Below are positions 1 to 8,996 of a stretch of 64,000 nt of DNA, piece by piece; positions within the stretch are counted from its first letter, which is position 1, and each line of letters starts with the position of its first letter. The stretch comes from Poriferisodalis sp026713105 (lineage in GTDB: Bacteria; Actinomycetota; Acidimicrobiia; Acidimicrobiales; Poriferisodalaceae), in contig OZ220472.1 of NCBI GenBank assembly GCA_965115995.1, positions 3,348,001-3,412,000 on the forward strand. The letters are read 5' to 3'. The notes beneath the pieces were generated by a model that had not been told where the DNA came from, did no database searches, and saw only the letters and a program-made list of their open reading frames with translations. The position numbers and the translations under genes were made by a program.

Positions 1-277
1 GGGGCAGTCTATCGTCGAGACTCGAAACGATCTGCTCGGGTCGCCATGCACGGAGGACCTTCTCATCGGAATTGAAGTACTGTCCGTTGGCAACTAAACA
101 GGCGTAAACGATATTCTCCAGCATCATGCGTACCTGCAGGCCCGCTGTTTCGAGCCAATGATTATCATGAGCAACGGCACCGTCCAAACGACGAAGGAAT
201 TCGTGGCGACGGCGCGTATCGTTCATGAGGTCTTGATACTGATCGCAAGCGATCGCGTCCAATCTTGTATCGTGCAT
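1..277 (-). CDS. Hypothetical protein, C-terminus cut off by window edge
   Basis: An open frame runs leftward from ATG at 277 through the window edge without a stop (92 codons visible), so the gene is partial. An in-frame stop lies upstream at 350-352, which limits the N-terminus. The visible protein begins MHDTRLDAIACDQYQDL and is charged and helical, with a central stretch LQVRMMLENIVYACLVANGQ followed by RAWRPEQIV. That pattern is reminiscent of a widespread uncharacterised helical family with an LRKxxExIxxxSLxAN-like core; this is recollection, not a search. No catalytic motif is visible. Only a weak purine-rich stretch precedes the ATG. The next gene in the same direction is the broken ATP-binding regulator. 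No function is assigned. Confidence 0.55.
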   Translation of the reverse strand, partial: MHDTRLDAIACDQYQDLMNDTRRRHEFLRRLDGAVAHDNHWLETAGLQVRMMLENIVYACLVANGQYFNSDEKVLRAWRPEQIVSSLDDRLP

Positions 278-506
278 CGCGATCGTCTTTCTGCTTCGAC
301 CTTGGCGAACCCCTCCGATGGCTGCGACAGTGCAATGACGATTTTCGGGTTATCAGTGCTACCGCCATCAGAGGAGGTATTCGGTATGATACCGAGGCTG
401 TCGTTGGAGTCCGGATCTTAGGAGGAGAGACGAAGGCTCAGATATCTGGCTCTTCGCACTCATAATGGTGGTTGTGTCCCCGACGGGTGCGACGTAGGCG
501 CGCCGT

Positions 507-1705
507 TCATGCGTTGTCGGGCGCGTTCCTCGTCGGATGTGGCGCGAGCATCCACTTGTTGCCGCGGGTGCGCGGCTCGGCGCTGGTCGGTGCCACGATG
601 CCGTCGGCTCTGAGTCGACGTAGCCAGTTCAGTACCGTCTGTTTCGAAGTGCCGAGTGCTGCCGCCAGATCGGTGCTGCTGCGTGGGCCGGCTTCGAGCA
701 GGCGGATCATTTGGTCAGGCGTGCCCTCATAGCGTGACGGCAACTGGGCCTGCTGCTCCATATTCGGATTCGGCGCGGGCGACCATGGATCGTGGTCGAA
801 AGCACTCGGAATTCGATCAGGGTCGCCGATTGCTGAAACCCCGATGCGGAAGTGCTGATCGCGAACGGTGACGACCAGTTCTTGTAATCGATCATCCAGT
901 TCGGGCGGCCCCATTCCGACGCGATTGAGCGCGTGGACTGCGGCACGCAGTCCCGATCCCCGGTTTTCGCAGACGGGCCTGCCGGTTCCCGGGATGATCA
1001 CATCTTCAAGCAGTCGTGCGAGCCGGGAATTACGGGTGCTGCTGATGGGGGTGTCGATGAGCTGTGCGACATCGGTGTGTCCTGAATGGATGCCGTGCAA
1101 GCCGCCTGGACTGGCAACTTCGAATCGATCTGGATAGAGGGAAATGCGCACCTGAGTGCCCGTGGCGGTGGGGTGGTAATCGCGGTGCATGAGCGCATTC
1201 GCCACGATTTCACGGATGGCTTCTGCGGGGTAGTCCCAAACGTCTTGGCGGCCGGCGCCCTCCACGACTGACCGGCGACGCATGTTGCGCTGCATCGCCG
1301 ATACAGCCTGCGCCACAATCGCCGGTATCGGCCCATCGAGCGGCTGGTTGTCGATGAAACGCGTTCCATCGGCCAGCGGCGACCCGTCAATCGTCGGCAG
1401 CACGACAAACGAAGCAGCCAGCTGGGGCACGAATTGCTGTGGATAGCGGCCAGCGCCAGCAATCCAGCGAGCGTGACCGGTGAATCGGGCCGCGGCTCGC
1501 TCAGCACACCGAACATGTGCAGTACCTCGTGATCGGCGACGTCGGTGAAGATCTCGCCACGGCGCTGGCGAAGCCGCCGCAGCAGGTCGCTCACTGCCGC
1601 ATCGTCGAGGTGCTCGAAGCGGGCGTCGTCGATTGGAGTGGCATCGTCGATCGGCTGACCCCGCCCTGCCGATGCAGAATCGTGTTGAGCGCGAACGGGG
1701 TTCAC
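507..1705 (-). pseudogene. Frameshifted GHKL ATP-binding / winged-HTH regulator (Schlafen-AlbA type, lacking AlbA)
   Basis: The protein is split over two frames. The N-terminal part starts at GTG 1705 (MNPVRAQHDS...) and runs to PVTLAGLLAL. The family continuation GRYPQQFVPQ is found one frame away, and a single missing G near 1448-1452 would join LAL to GRYPQQF. The second part contains a GHKL/HATPase_c_4-like region (EIVANALMHRDYHP, then ENRGSGL) and a C-terminal winged HTH (TSKQTVLNWLRRLRADGIV). Family members normally carry an N-terminal AlbA_2 domain of ~110 residues; none is visible here. A TACAAT box lies 7 nt before the GTG. The region upstream of 1705 soon enters the duplicated hydantoinase segment, so the 5' part may have been lost by rearrangement. 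It is either a recent pseudogene or a sequencing-error frameshift. Confidence 0.75.
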
Positions 1706-1784
1706 GGCACAAATTGTAACCCAATGCGCACATTACGGAAATGTTGTGCACAAATCGAGCCGTTATGGAAAGTGTTGTGGAAAA

Positions 1785-1904
1785 GCACTGTGCGCAGGCC
1801 GCGTTCGCAGTTCGCGGCGCGAACAGGTGCCTACCTAGGCTCACGGCGTGGAAACTGCGCCGGGCGCCTGGGACTTCTGGGTCGACCGTGGGGGCACGTT
1901 CGCC
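1785..1904 (+). repeat. Copy A of duplicated hydantoinase promoter and 5' coding segment
   Basis: These 120 bp align without gaps to 3411-3530 with about 12 mismatches (~90% identity by eye). The segment includes the same TAGGCT -10 box, the same GTG start (1848) and the first 19 codons METAPGAWDFWVDRGGTFA. After 1904 homology stops abruptly and the sequence becomes the 3' end of the solute-binding protein gene on the other strand. The segment is therefore a dead 5' remnant of the hydantoinase gene, left by a duplication or insertion. Confidence 0.85.
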
Positions 1905-1910
1905 GGCGTG

Positions 1911-3275
1911 CTATCCCGCTGGCGTGTACCAGGCGTCGAGCCCTGCTTGGAGACGCCGCGCGCCCTCGGCGGGGTCCATGCTGCCATTGAGCACGCGGGC
2001 GCTGATCTCCCACAGTTCTTGTTCGAGGTTCGGCTCGCCGCGGGAGAGAATCTGTGCGGAGTTGCGAATCGTCGACTCGCACGGGCCTCGCCATGAGGCG
2101 AATTCCTGTGCCAGCGGATCCCTCAGCGTCACGGGCGTGCTGTGGAGGCTGAAGAACCCGGGCAGTGCGTTTGAGAATATGTCGGCGAACTCGCTCGACG
2201 CCGCCCACCGCAGGAATGTCATCGCGGCTTGGGGGTGCCTGGCCTCGGCGTTCATTCCCAAGCCCATGTCGCTGTGGTCGCTGATGTAGCAGGCGTCCTG
2301 ATCGGCAGGAGGTGGCGGCCCGAATGCGCCGAGCTCGAAGTCGGCGGTGGCGTTGAAGGCTGCAATCTCCCACGATCCGGCCGGGTAGATCGCGGCCGCC
2401 CCTGAGGCGAACATCGCTTGAGCGTCGGCATAGGTCACAGACGACGCGTCGTCACCGAGATAGGCGGACCAACGCTGCAGCACTGCCAGCGTGTCCACGT
2501 AGGCTTGATCGGACAGCTTGGCGGTGCCGTCGATGAGCGCCAGACGCCCTTGCTCGCCCTTCCAGTGGTTCGGCCCTATGTTCTGGAAGCCCATCGTTGC
2601 GGATTCCCAACGATCATGGGTCCCGATGGCCAGCGGCACGTAGCGTCCGTCGTCGCGGATTGCCCCGAGCAGGGCGAAGAACTCTTCTTCAGTCTGCGGC
2701 TCGCGCAGGCCGAGTTCTGAGAAGGCTGTCTTGTTGTAGATGAACCCGTGGATCACCGCGGCCAACGGCACACAGTACGGCGTGCCGCGATCGTCGGTGG
2801 TCCAAGCAGCCCGGGCAGCCGGGCTGAAGTGCTCCATGGCTGCCAGTTCGGTGAGCGGCGCCAGGTGATCTCGTTCGAACAGTGTCAACGAGGCGTCGAA
2901 GGGGCGGCAGGCAATGACGTCGCCGGCAGCCCCCGCCGCCAAGCGCGATTCCAGTACGGCGTCGTACTGCGTGGGGTCCGTCGGCGCGAATTCCACATTG
3001 ATGTCAGGGAACTGTGCCTCGAACGCAGGAATGATGTCCGTCTCCCAAATCACTGCATCTTCGGGCCGCCAACTCTCAATCTTGATAGTCGTGACCTGGC
3101 TGGCCGTTGCTTCTTCGACGCCAGCTACAGCTTTCGAGGTTTCAGTATTGGCGCCGCCTTCGGTCGCCGAGCCGCCGACGGCCGCGTCGCTATTGTCATC
3201 ACTGCTGATGCAGGCCACGGCCATGAGACAGAGTGCAGCCAGCACAGCTGCCAGCTTCACGGGACGGATGTTCAC
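1911..3275 (-). CDS. ABC-type extracellular solute-binding lipoprotein (sugar family 1)
   Basis: 454 residues. The GTG start at 3275 is preceded by GGGAG 8 nt upstream. A lipoprotein signal peptide is clear: basic start, hydrophobic LAAVLAALCLMAVAC and a lipobox cysteine at residue 22, followed by an acidic and Ser/Thr-rich linker. The mature part has the family 1 solute-binding pattern: TIKIESWRPEDAVIWETDII near the start of the mature lobe, YDAVLESRLAAG, a hinge with YCVPLAAVIHGFIYNK, and a late AAIYPAGSWEIAAF motif. It would capture a substrate, probably a carbohydrate, outside the membrane and deliver it to a permease. No permease or ATPase genes are adjacent, so it is an orphan. It sits precisely between the two copies of the hydantoinase 5' segment and appears intact. 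Confidence 0.85.
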   Translation of the reverse strand: MNIRPVKLAAVLAALCLMAVACISSDDNSDAAVGGSATEGGANTETSKAVAGVEEATASQVTTIKIESWRPEDAVIWETDIIPAFEAQFPDINVEFAPTDPTQYDAVLESRLAAGAAGDVIACRPFDASLTLFERDHLAPLTELAAMEHFSPAARAAWTTDDRGTPYCVPLAAVIHGFIYNKTAFSELGLREPQTEEEFFALLGAIRDDGRYVPLAIGTHDRWESATMGFQNIGPNHWKGEQGRLALIDGTAKLSDQAYVDTLAVLQRWSAYLGDDASSVTYADAQAMFASGAAAIYPAGSWEIAAFNATADFELGAFGPPPPADQDACYISDHSDMGLGMNAEARHPQAAMTFLRWAASSEFADIFSNALPGFFSLHSTPVTLRDPLAQEFASWRGPCESTIRNSAQILSRGEPNLEQELWEISARVLNGSMDPAEGARRLQAGLDAWYTPAG

Positions 3276-3410
3276 GATTCAGACTCCCGAACAGCCCAAT
3301 GGGCACTGGCCAGCATCTCGCCGGTGGATTTCATTGTGCCCCGTTTCTGTTTCGGCGACCATGTTGAGCACCCCGGCGGTGTTGGTGTTGGCCTGCTCGG
3401 CGCGGGTGTA

Positions 3411-3530
3411 GCACTGTGCGCAGGCTGCGTCTGCGGTTCGCGGCGCAAACAGGCACCTACCTAGGCTCACGGCGTGGAAACTGCGCCGGGCGCTTGGGAC
3501 TTCTGGGTTGACCGCGGGGGCACGTTTACC
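3411..3530 (+). repeat. Copy B of duplicated hydantoinase 5' segment (functional copy)
   Basis: This is the partner of 1785-1904. It contains the promoter and first 19 codons of the intact hydantoinase gene. The two copies are direct repeats bracketing the solute-binding protein gene, about 1.6 kb apart. Confidence 0.85.
3462..3467 (+). promoter_or_regulatory. Putative -10 box (TAGGCT) for leaderless hydantoinase transcript
   Basis: TAGGCT ends 6 nt before the GTG at 3474, so transcription would begin at the start codon itself. No Shine-Dalgarno sequence is visible. The same geometry recurs at aroC and the aminotransferase gene. No good -35 box is seen. Confidence 0.5.
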
Positions 3531-6500
3531 GATGTTGTGGCGCGCCGGCCAGACGGCAGCCTGGTCACCCACAAGCTGCTCAGCGAGGACCCGCGCCGGT
3601 ACGACGATGCCGCTACAACCGCGATCGCGGACCTGCTCGAAGTGCCGCGCGGCGAACCGCTGCCGCCAGAGCGCATCCGCTCGGTGAAGATGGGCACCAC
3701 CGTGGCCACCAACGCGCTGCTGCAGCGCCGCGGCGTGCCGACCCTGTTCGTCACCACTGCGGGGTTCGGCGATGTGCTGCGCATCGGGTACCAGACTCGC
3801 CCGCACCTGTTCAAGCTGGACATCGTCCTGCCCGAGATGCTCTACGCCGAAGTGCTCGAGGTTGACGAGCGTGTCGCCGCCGACGGCACGGTGCTGTGCC
3901 CGCTGGATCTGCCGGCCGCCACAGCGGGTATGGAGGCGGCTCGTGAGCGCGGCATGGAGGCGGTGGCCATCGTGCTGGTGCACGGTTATCGGCACACCGA
4001 CCATGAGGCGGCGCTGGCCTCCGCAGCACGCGAGATCGGCTTCGAGCAGGTCTCGGTAAGCCACGAGGTGGACCCTCTGGTCAAAATTGTTCCTCGCGGC
4101 GACACCACCGTCGCCGACGCCTACCTGTCACCGATCCTGCGGAGCTACGTCGACGCGGTGGCGTCGAGAATTGGTACCGCCGACGCGGTGGCGTCGAGAA
4201 TTGGTACCGCCGACGCGGTGGCGTCGAGGACCGGCAGCGGCAACGCTGCGCAGCGCGACGATCCGCAGCTGCAGTTCATGCAATCCAACGGCGGCTTGGC
4301 CGATGCCCGGCGCTTCACCGGGCGTGACGCACTGCTGTCAGGCCCAGCCGGTGGTGTCGTGGGTATGGCTCGTACCGCCCAGGCGGCCGGCTTCGAGCGG
4401 CTGATCGGATTCGACATGGGTGGCACGTCTACCGATGTCTCTCATTTCGCAGGTGAGTTCGAACGGGCGAACGAGACGGAAGTCGCGGGCATCCGCGTGC
4501 GCACCCCGATCATCGACATGCACACGGTGGCGGCCGGCGGCGGCTCGGTGCTGACCTTCGACGGCAGCCGCCTGCGGGTCGGCCCCGACTCGGCCGGCGC
4601 CGATCCCGGGCCGGTCTGTTACGGCAATGGCGGCCCGCTCGCCCTCACCGACGCCAACGCGGTGCTCGGCGTGATCCGGCCCGAGTACTTCCCTGCGGTG
4701 TTCGGCGCCAGCGGCACCGAACCGCTCGATGTCGACGCAGCCGTCGCCGGTATCGCCGAATTGGCCGAGCAGATTGCGGAGTCCAGCGGTGTGCGGCGCA
4801 GCACCGCCGAGGTGGCGTTCGGCTACGGCGAGATCGCAGCCGAGAACATGTCCAACGCGATCCGCAAGATCAGCACCGAACGCGGTCACGACATCACCGC
4901 CTACACGCTCGTGTGCTTCGGCGGAGCAGGCGGGCAGCATGCGTGCCGGGTGGCCGATCGGCTCGGCATCACCACGATCCTCATCCACCCGCACGCCGGG
5001 GTGCTCTCCGCGCTGGGCATCGGGCTGGCCGATGTGACCGACTTGCGCGCCGAGCCTGTCGAAGCCCCCCTCGACGAGGCGCTCATCGACGATCTGCACC
5101 GTCGACTTGCCGCTGCACGTCCGAGCGCCGCCGAAGCGGTGGCCGCTGCAGGTGTGCCCCCCGAACGGATCGAGGTGACCGGACGTCTCGCCGTCAGGTA
5201 CCGAGGCTCGGACACCTCGCTCGAGGTGCCGCTGGGCACGTCCGCCGTGGGGGCGGCGTCATTCAGCACGGCCGCCATGGCGGCGGGGTCATTCAGCACA
5301 GCCGACGAGGTGGCCGCGGCGTTCGCAGCTGCACACCGCACGAGGTTCGGCTTCAGCCCGCCCGGATCGGCGAACTCGGCGACGGCGCTGGTGGTCGATG
5401 CGCTGCACATCGAGGCGCGAGGCCGCGCCGTCGATCCGCCTCCTGCAACACCGCCTGCTGGCGACAGCGACGCGCTGCTCGCCACCCACACCACCTACAT
5501 GAGCGCAGACGCCGCCCATTTCGGCGACGGATCACCGCGCAATGGCCCCTCCCCGCACACCTGCGCCCCCTATGACACCCCGTTCTGGGATCGCACAGCG
5601 CTGGCACCCGGTGCCGTCGTGTCGGGCCCGGCGGTCGTCGTCGAGCCCAACGCCACCACGGTGATCGAGCCGGGCTGGCAGGGCACGATCACCGACCGCG
5701 GCGACCTCGTGCTCGAACGTGTCACGGCACGGCCGTCGAGCGTTGCCATCGGCACCACGGTCGACCCGGTGCAGCTCGAGATCTTCAACAACCTGTTCAT
5801 GAACATCGCCGAGCAGATGGGTGTCGTGCTCGAGCACACGGCCGTATCGGTGAACATCAAGGAACGGCGCGATTTCAGCTGCGCGCTGTTCGATCTCGAA
5901 GGCCGGCTGGTGGCCAACGCCCCGCACTTGCCGGTGCATCTCGGCTCGATGAGCGAATCGATCCGCACGGTGATCACCCAGAACCCAGCCATGCTGGCCG
6001 GCGACGTCTTCGTGCTCAACAACCCCTACAACGGCGGCACGCATCTGCCGGACGTGACCGTCGTGCGGCCCGTCTTCGACGCATCGGGCACCGAGCGCAT
6101 CTTCTATGTGGCATCCCGAGGCCACCACGCCGACATCGGCGGCTGCGTGCCGGGCTCGGCGCCGGCCGACTCCACCACGATCGACGAGGAGGGGCTCGTC
6201 CTCGACAATCTGCAGATCGTGGCCGAGGGCCGTTTCCTCGAAGAGGCGGTGCGTGAGGTGCTTGCCAGCGGCCCGTGGCCGGCCCGTAACCCCGACCAGA
6301 ACGTCGCCGACCTGCGCGCCCAGGTCGCCGCCTGCGAGCGCGGCGCCGCCGAGCTGGCGCGCATCGTGGACTACTACGGCCTCGAAGTAGTTCACGCCTA
6401 CATGGGCCATGTCGCCGACAACGCCGAGGAGATGGTGCGGCGGGTCATCGATGCCCTCGGCCGCAGTGACGACTTCCGGGGCAGCTACCGGATGGAGCTC

Positions 6501-7385
6501 GACGACCGCAGCGTCATCTGCGTCCGCATCTCCGTCGACGAGGCGAACCGCAGCGCGGTTGTCGATTTCACCGGCACCAGCGGTCAGCATCCGGGCAACT
6601 TCAACGCTCCGGTTGCGGTGTGCCGGTCGGCAGTGCTGTACGTGTTCCGCTGCATGGTCGACGACGCAATCCCGCTGAACGCCGGCTGCCTGCGGCCCCT
6701 CGAACTCGTCGTGCCCGACCCCTCGATGCTCTCGCCCCACCCTCCCGCTGCGGTCATCGCTGGCAATGTGGAGACCTCCCAGCAGATCACCGATGCGTTG
6801 TTCGGCGCCCTCGGCGTCATCGCAGCGTCGCAGGGCACCATGAACAACTTCATCTGGGGCAACGACCGCCACCAGTACTACGAGACGATCTGCGGGGGAG
6901 CGGGCGCAACGGCTCGCCGCCGCGGCGCCGACGCCGTGCACACGCACATGACCAACACCCGACTCACCGACCCGGAGATCCTCGAGCAGCGTCACCCGGT
7001 GCTGCTCGAACGGTTCGAGGTGCGCCGAGGTTCAGGCGGCCGGGGCGCGAATCGGGGGGGAGACGGCGCGGTGCGACGCCTGCGATTCGGCGAGGCGATG
7101 ACGGCCAACTTGCTGTCGAGCTGCCGACGGATCGCCCCATTCGGTGTTGCTGGCGGGGAAGACGGTGCGTGCGGGCGCAATCTGCTCGAGCGAGTCGATG
7201 GCACCGTCACCGAGCTGGCGGGCTGTGCCCGCGTCGAGGTCGGCGAGGGCGACGTGATGGAGATCCACACCCCCGGTGGGGGCGGCTACGGCGCACCCGA
7301 CGCCGAGTCGCCGGGCGGCCGAGCGCGAGAAGCAGTGGAAGCCGAGGGGCCAACGACCAAGGGAATTGGTGTGAGTGATGGATGA
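3474..7385 (+). CDS. Fused hydantoinase A/B (5-oxoprolinase family) protein
   Basis: 1303 residues, the size expected for a HyuA-HyuB fusion. The N-terminal HyuA half is ATP-dependent and actin-like: DFWVDRGGTFTDVV, then KMGTTVATNALLQRRG, FDMGGTSTDVS near residue 320 and CFGGAGGQHACRVADRLGI near 480. The HyuB half begins near residue 762 with DPVQLEIFNNLFMNIAEQMG, contains ASRGHHADIGG and ends in TPGGGGYG. Family members hydrolyse cyclic amides (5-oxoproline, hydantoins, N-methylhydantoin) using ATP; the exact substrate cannot be read from sequence. The GTG start is supported by the METAPGAWDFWVDRGGTFTD N-terminus and an upstream TAGGCT box. Residues ~227-256 carry an extra in-frame repeat. 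The 3' end overlaps the acyl-CoA dehydrogenase start by 8 nt, so the two are probably co-translated. Confidence 0.93.
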   Translation: METAPGAWDFWVDRGGTFTDVVARRPDGSLVTHKLLSEDPRRYDDAATTAIADLLEVPRGEPLPPERIRSVKMGTTVATNALLQRRGVPTLFVTTAGFGDVLRIGYQTRPHLFKLDIVLPEMLYAEVLEVDERVAADGTVLCPLDLPAATAGMEAARERGMEAVAIVLVHGYRHTDHEAALASAAREIGFEQVSVSHEVDPLVKIVPRGDTTVADAYLSPILRSYVDAVASRIGTADAVASRIGTADAVASRTGSGNAAQRDDPQLQFMQSNGGLADARRFTGRDALLSGPAGGVVGMARTAQAAGFERLIGFDMGGTSTDVSHFAGEFERANETEVAGIRVRTPIIDMHTVAAGGGSVLTFDGSRLRVGPDSAGADPGPVCYGNGGPLALTDANAVLGVIRPEYFPAVFGASGTEPLDVDAAVAGIAELAEQIAESSGVRRSTAEVAFGYGEIAAENMSNAIRKISTERGHDITAYTLVCFGGAGGQHACRVADRLGITTILIHPHAGVLSALGIGLADVTDLRAEPVEAPLDEALIDDLHRRLAAARPSAAEAVAAAGVPPERIEVTGRLAVRYRGSDTSLEVPLGTSAVGAASFSTAAMAAGSFSTADEVAAAFAAAHRTRFGFSPPGSANSATALVVDALHIEARGRAVDPPPATPPAGDSDALLATHTTYMSADAAHFGDGSPRNGPSPHTCAPYDTPFWDRTALAPGAVVSGPAVVVEPNATTVIEPGWQGTITDRGDLVLERVTARPSSVAIGTTVDPVQLEIFNNLFMNIAEQMGVVLEHTAVSVNIKERRDFSCALFDLEGRLVANAPHLPVHLGSMSESIRTVITQNPAMLAGDVFVLNNPYNGGTHLPDVTVVRPVFDASGTERIFYVASRGHHADIGGCVPGSAPADSTTIDEEGLVLDNLQIVAEGRFLEEAVREVLASGPWPARNPDQNVADLRAQVAACERGAAELARIVDYYGLEVVHAYMGHVADNAEEMVRRVIDALGRSDDFRGSYRMELDDRSVICVRISVDEANRSAVVDFTGTSGQHPGNFNAPVAVCRSAVLYVFRCMVDDAIPLNAGCLRPLELVVPDPSMLSPHPPAAVIAGNVETSQQITDALFGALGVIAASQGTMNNFIWGNDRHQYYETICGGAGATARRRGADAVHTHMTNTRLTDPEILEQRHPVLLERFEVRRGSGGRGANRGGDGAVRRLRFGEAMTANLLSSCRRIAPFGVAGGEDGACGRNLLERVDGTVTELAGCARVEVGEGDVMEIHTPGGGGYGAPDAESPGGRAREAVEAEGPTTKGIGVSDG
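4152..4228 (+). repeat. 30-bp in-frame tandem repeat inside hydantoinase gene
   Basis: Two perfect 30-bp units (4152-4181 and 4182-4211) are followed by a third that matches for 17 bp. They encode DAVASRIGTA twice and then DAVASRTGSG. The unit is a multiple of three, so copy changes would keep the frame. It lies in a surface-like linker after SPILRSYV of the HyuA half. Confidence 0.9.
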
Positions 7386-8592
7386 ACAGGTGCTGACGCC
7401 CGAACGAGCCGAACTCGTCGCCAAAATGGCCGAGGTCGGGCCGGCGTTCGCGGAGCGCGCTCCGAAATACGACCGCGATGCCAGCTTCCCCCATGAGAAC
7501 TGGGCTGACCTGGCCGACGCGGGGTTCTTGGGGCTCTGCGTTCCCAAAGAGGCCGGTGGGCTGGGCGCAGATTTCGTGGGCTATGCCCTCGTGGCCGAGG
7601 AAATGGGACGCCACTGCGCCACCACGGCTTTGACGTTCAACATGCACACGGCCACGGCGCTGCTGTCTGGGCCGATCGCCGAAGCATTGCTGTCGGGAGA
7701 GCGTGGCGAGAAGCTCGATCCTGACGGGGCCATGGCCGCGCACCTGGAGAACACCCGTCCGCACCTGTGGGAAGGAATGGTCCGCGGCCGCGTCATCCAT
7801 TCCCAGCCGTTCTCCGAGGGCCAGGCACCGGGGGCCCGATCGGGCTTCAGCACCGTCGCGGTGCCCACCGAGGGCGGTTATCGCGTCACAGGTCGCAAGA
7901 TCTTCGCCTCGCTGAGCGGTGCCGCTCACGTGCACAACGTGCTGGCGCTGGTGGAGGGCGATCCGCGCATCCGCTTGCTTGGCGTGCCTGCCGACGGCGA
8001 CGGTGCCGAGATTGTCGGCGACTGGGACCCGATCGGCATGCGCGGCACTGATTCCCGCACGCTGGTGATGGACAACGTGTTCGTGCCAGCACGCAATGAG
8101 GTGCTGCCGCCGGGCATGTTCAACGCGATGGTGTCTCGCTTCCCGCAGTTCTACATGAGCCTGACGTTCAGCTATCTGGGGCTGATGCGGGCCATCCTCG
8201 ACGCCACTCGCACGTACCTGCGCGGCGAGTCCGGCGTGAAGGCATCGCGCGACCATCCGATCAAGCAGACTGGCTGGGCGCAGCTGCAGCTCATCTACGA
8301 CCGTGCGCAGTCCCTCACCTATCGCGTGCTCAGCGAGATCGGCGCCGATCCCAATCCCGAGCAGCTGCGTCGGGCACACGTGGCCACCGTGACCACCATG
8401 GAGAGCGCCCCCGAGATGGCGTCGCTCGCGCTGCGCACCTGTGGCGGGCGGTCGCTGCTGCGGCCCGGCCGGCTCGAACAGCACTACCGCGACGCCCGCT
8501 GCGGAGCCACCATGCTGCCGTGGAGCACCGAGGAGCTCCTGGTGCGTCTCGGCCGCAACGACCTCTACGACGAACCCGCCGACTCGGATTAG
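7378..8592 (+). CDS. Acyl-CoA dehydrogenase family protein
   Basis: 404 residues from ATG 7378; a GTG one codon earlier is also possible. The N-terminal helical domain includes FPHENWADLADAGFLGLCVP and the typical KEAGGLGAD turn. The middle beta domain carries VTGRKIFASLSGAAHVHNVL, and the C-terminal helical domain ends near MLPWSTEELLVRLG. Such enzymes use FAD to introduce a double bond into an acyl-CoA, passing electrons to ETF. The start overlaps the hydantoinase stop, implying one operon, perhaps for breakdown of a cyclic amide or its acyl product; that link is inference. The substrate is not predictable. Confidence 0.88.
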   Translation: MDEQVLTPERAELVAKMAEVGPAFAERAPKYDRDASFPHENWADLADAGFLGLCVPKEAGGLGADFVGYALVAEEMGRHCATTALTFNMHTATALLSGPIAEALLSGERGEKLDPDGAMAAHLENTRPHLWEGMVRGRVIHSQPFSEGQAPGARSGFSTVAVPTEGGYRVTGRKIFASLSGAAHVHNVLALVEGDPRIRLLGVPADGDGAEIVGDWDPIGMRGTDSRTLVMDNVFVPARNEVLPPGMFNAMVSRFPQFYMSLTFSYLGLMRAILDATRTYLRGESGVKASRDHPIKQTGWAQLQLIYDRAQSLTYRVLSEIGADPNPEQLRRAHVATVTTMESAPEMASLALRTCGGRSLLRPGRLEQHYRDARCGATMLPWSTEELLVRLGRNDLYDEPADSD

Positions 8593-8900
8593 GCCATCCG
8601 GGAGTTTCGTCCTACTCGGTGTCGTCGCCGCTCGATCCAGCGCTCGATCCAGGATGCGAGCCATATCACTTGCCCGCTCGACATCAGTATCCCTGCAGGT
8701 GCCAAGGCCGCTTCCCAAGGATTGTGCCTGACAACAGTGCCAAACACGACAGTGCACACACCGACAGCGCCGGCGGCCACTCCGGTAGCCCGGCTGACGG
8801 GCGTGGCGTTCTTCCAGCATCGCAGCAAGAACCGCGTCGCGAAGACGGCTAGACCGACAGTCGCCGTCACGGTGCCCAGATATGCGAGTGTCACGAGCAT
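8589..8900 (-). CDS. Small membrane protein, unknown function
   Basis: 103 residues. Three hydrophobic segments are visible: LVTLAYLGTVTATVGLAVFA at the N-terminus, GVAAGAVGVCTVVFGTV in the middle and AGILMSSGQVIWLASWI, followed by a basic tail (ERWIERRRHRVGRNSR). The stop codon overlaps the 3' end of the convergent acyl-CoA dehydrogenase gene by 4 nt. The amphipathic pattern and positive-inside tail favour a real gene, but I do not recognise the family and no strong ribosome-binding site is seen. Confidence 0.5.
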   Translation of the reverse strand: MLVTLAYLGTVTATVGLAVFATRFLLRCWKNATPVSRATGVAAGAVGVCTVVFGTVVRHNPWEAALAPAGILMSSGQVIWLASWIERWIERRRHRVGRNSRMA

Positions 8901-8996
8901 TGCTTCAGTACCGATCTAGTCGCACCGGAATGCCATGACCGCCAGTGCCGCTGCATGGCCCCGTCGATGCACAGGTTGTTGTTCATATGACTAAGA

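Noticed and set aside
1848..2096. Short + strand ORF starting METAPGAWDFWVDRGG
   Set aside because: Only the first 19 codons match the hydantoinase; the rest is antisense of the solute-binding protein gene. It is a remnant, not a gene.
4152..4240. Tandem repeats considered as CRISPR
   Set aside because: Units are adjacent with no spacers and lie in frame inside a coding gene. The 33-bp repeats at 37197-37442 are rejected as CRISPR for the same reason.
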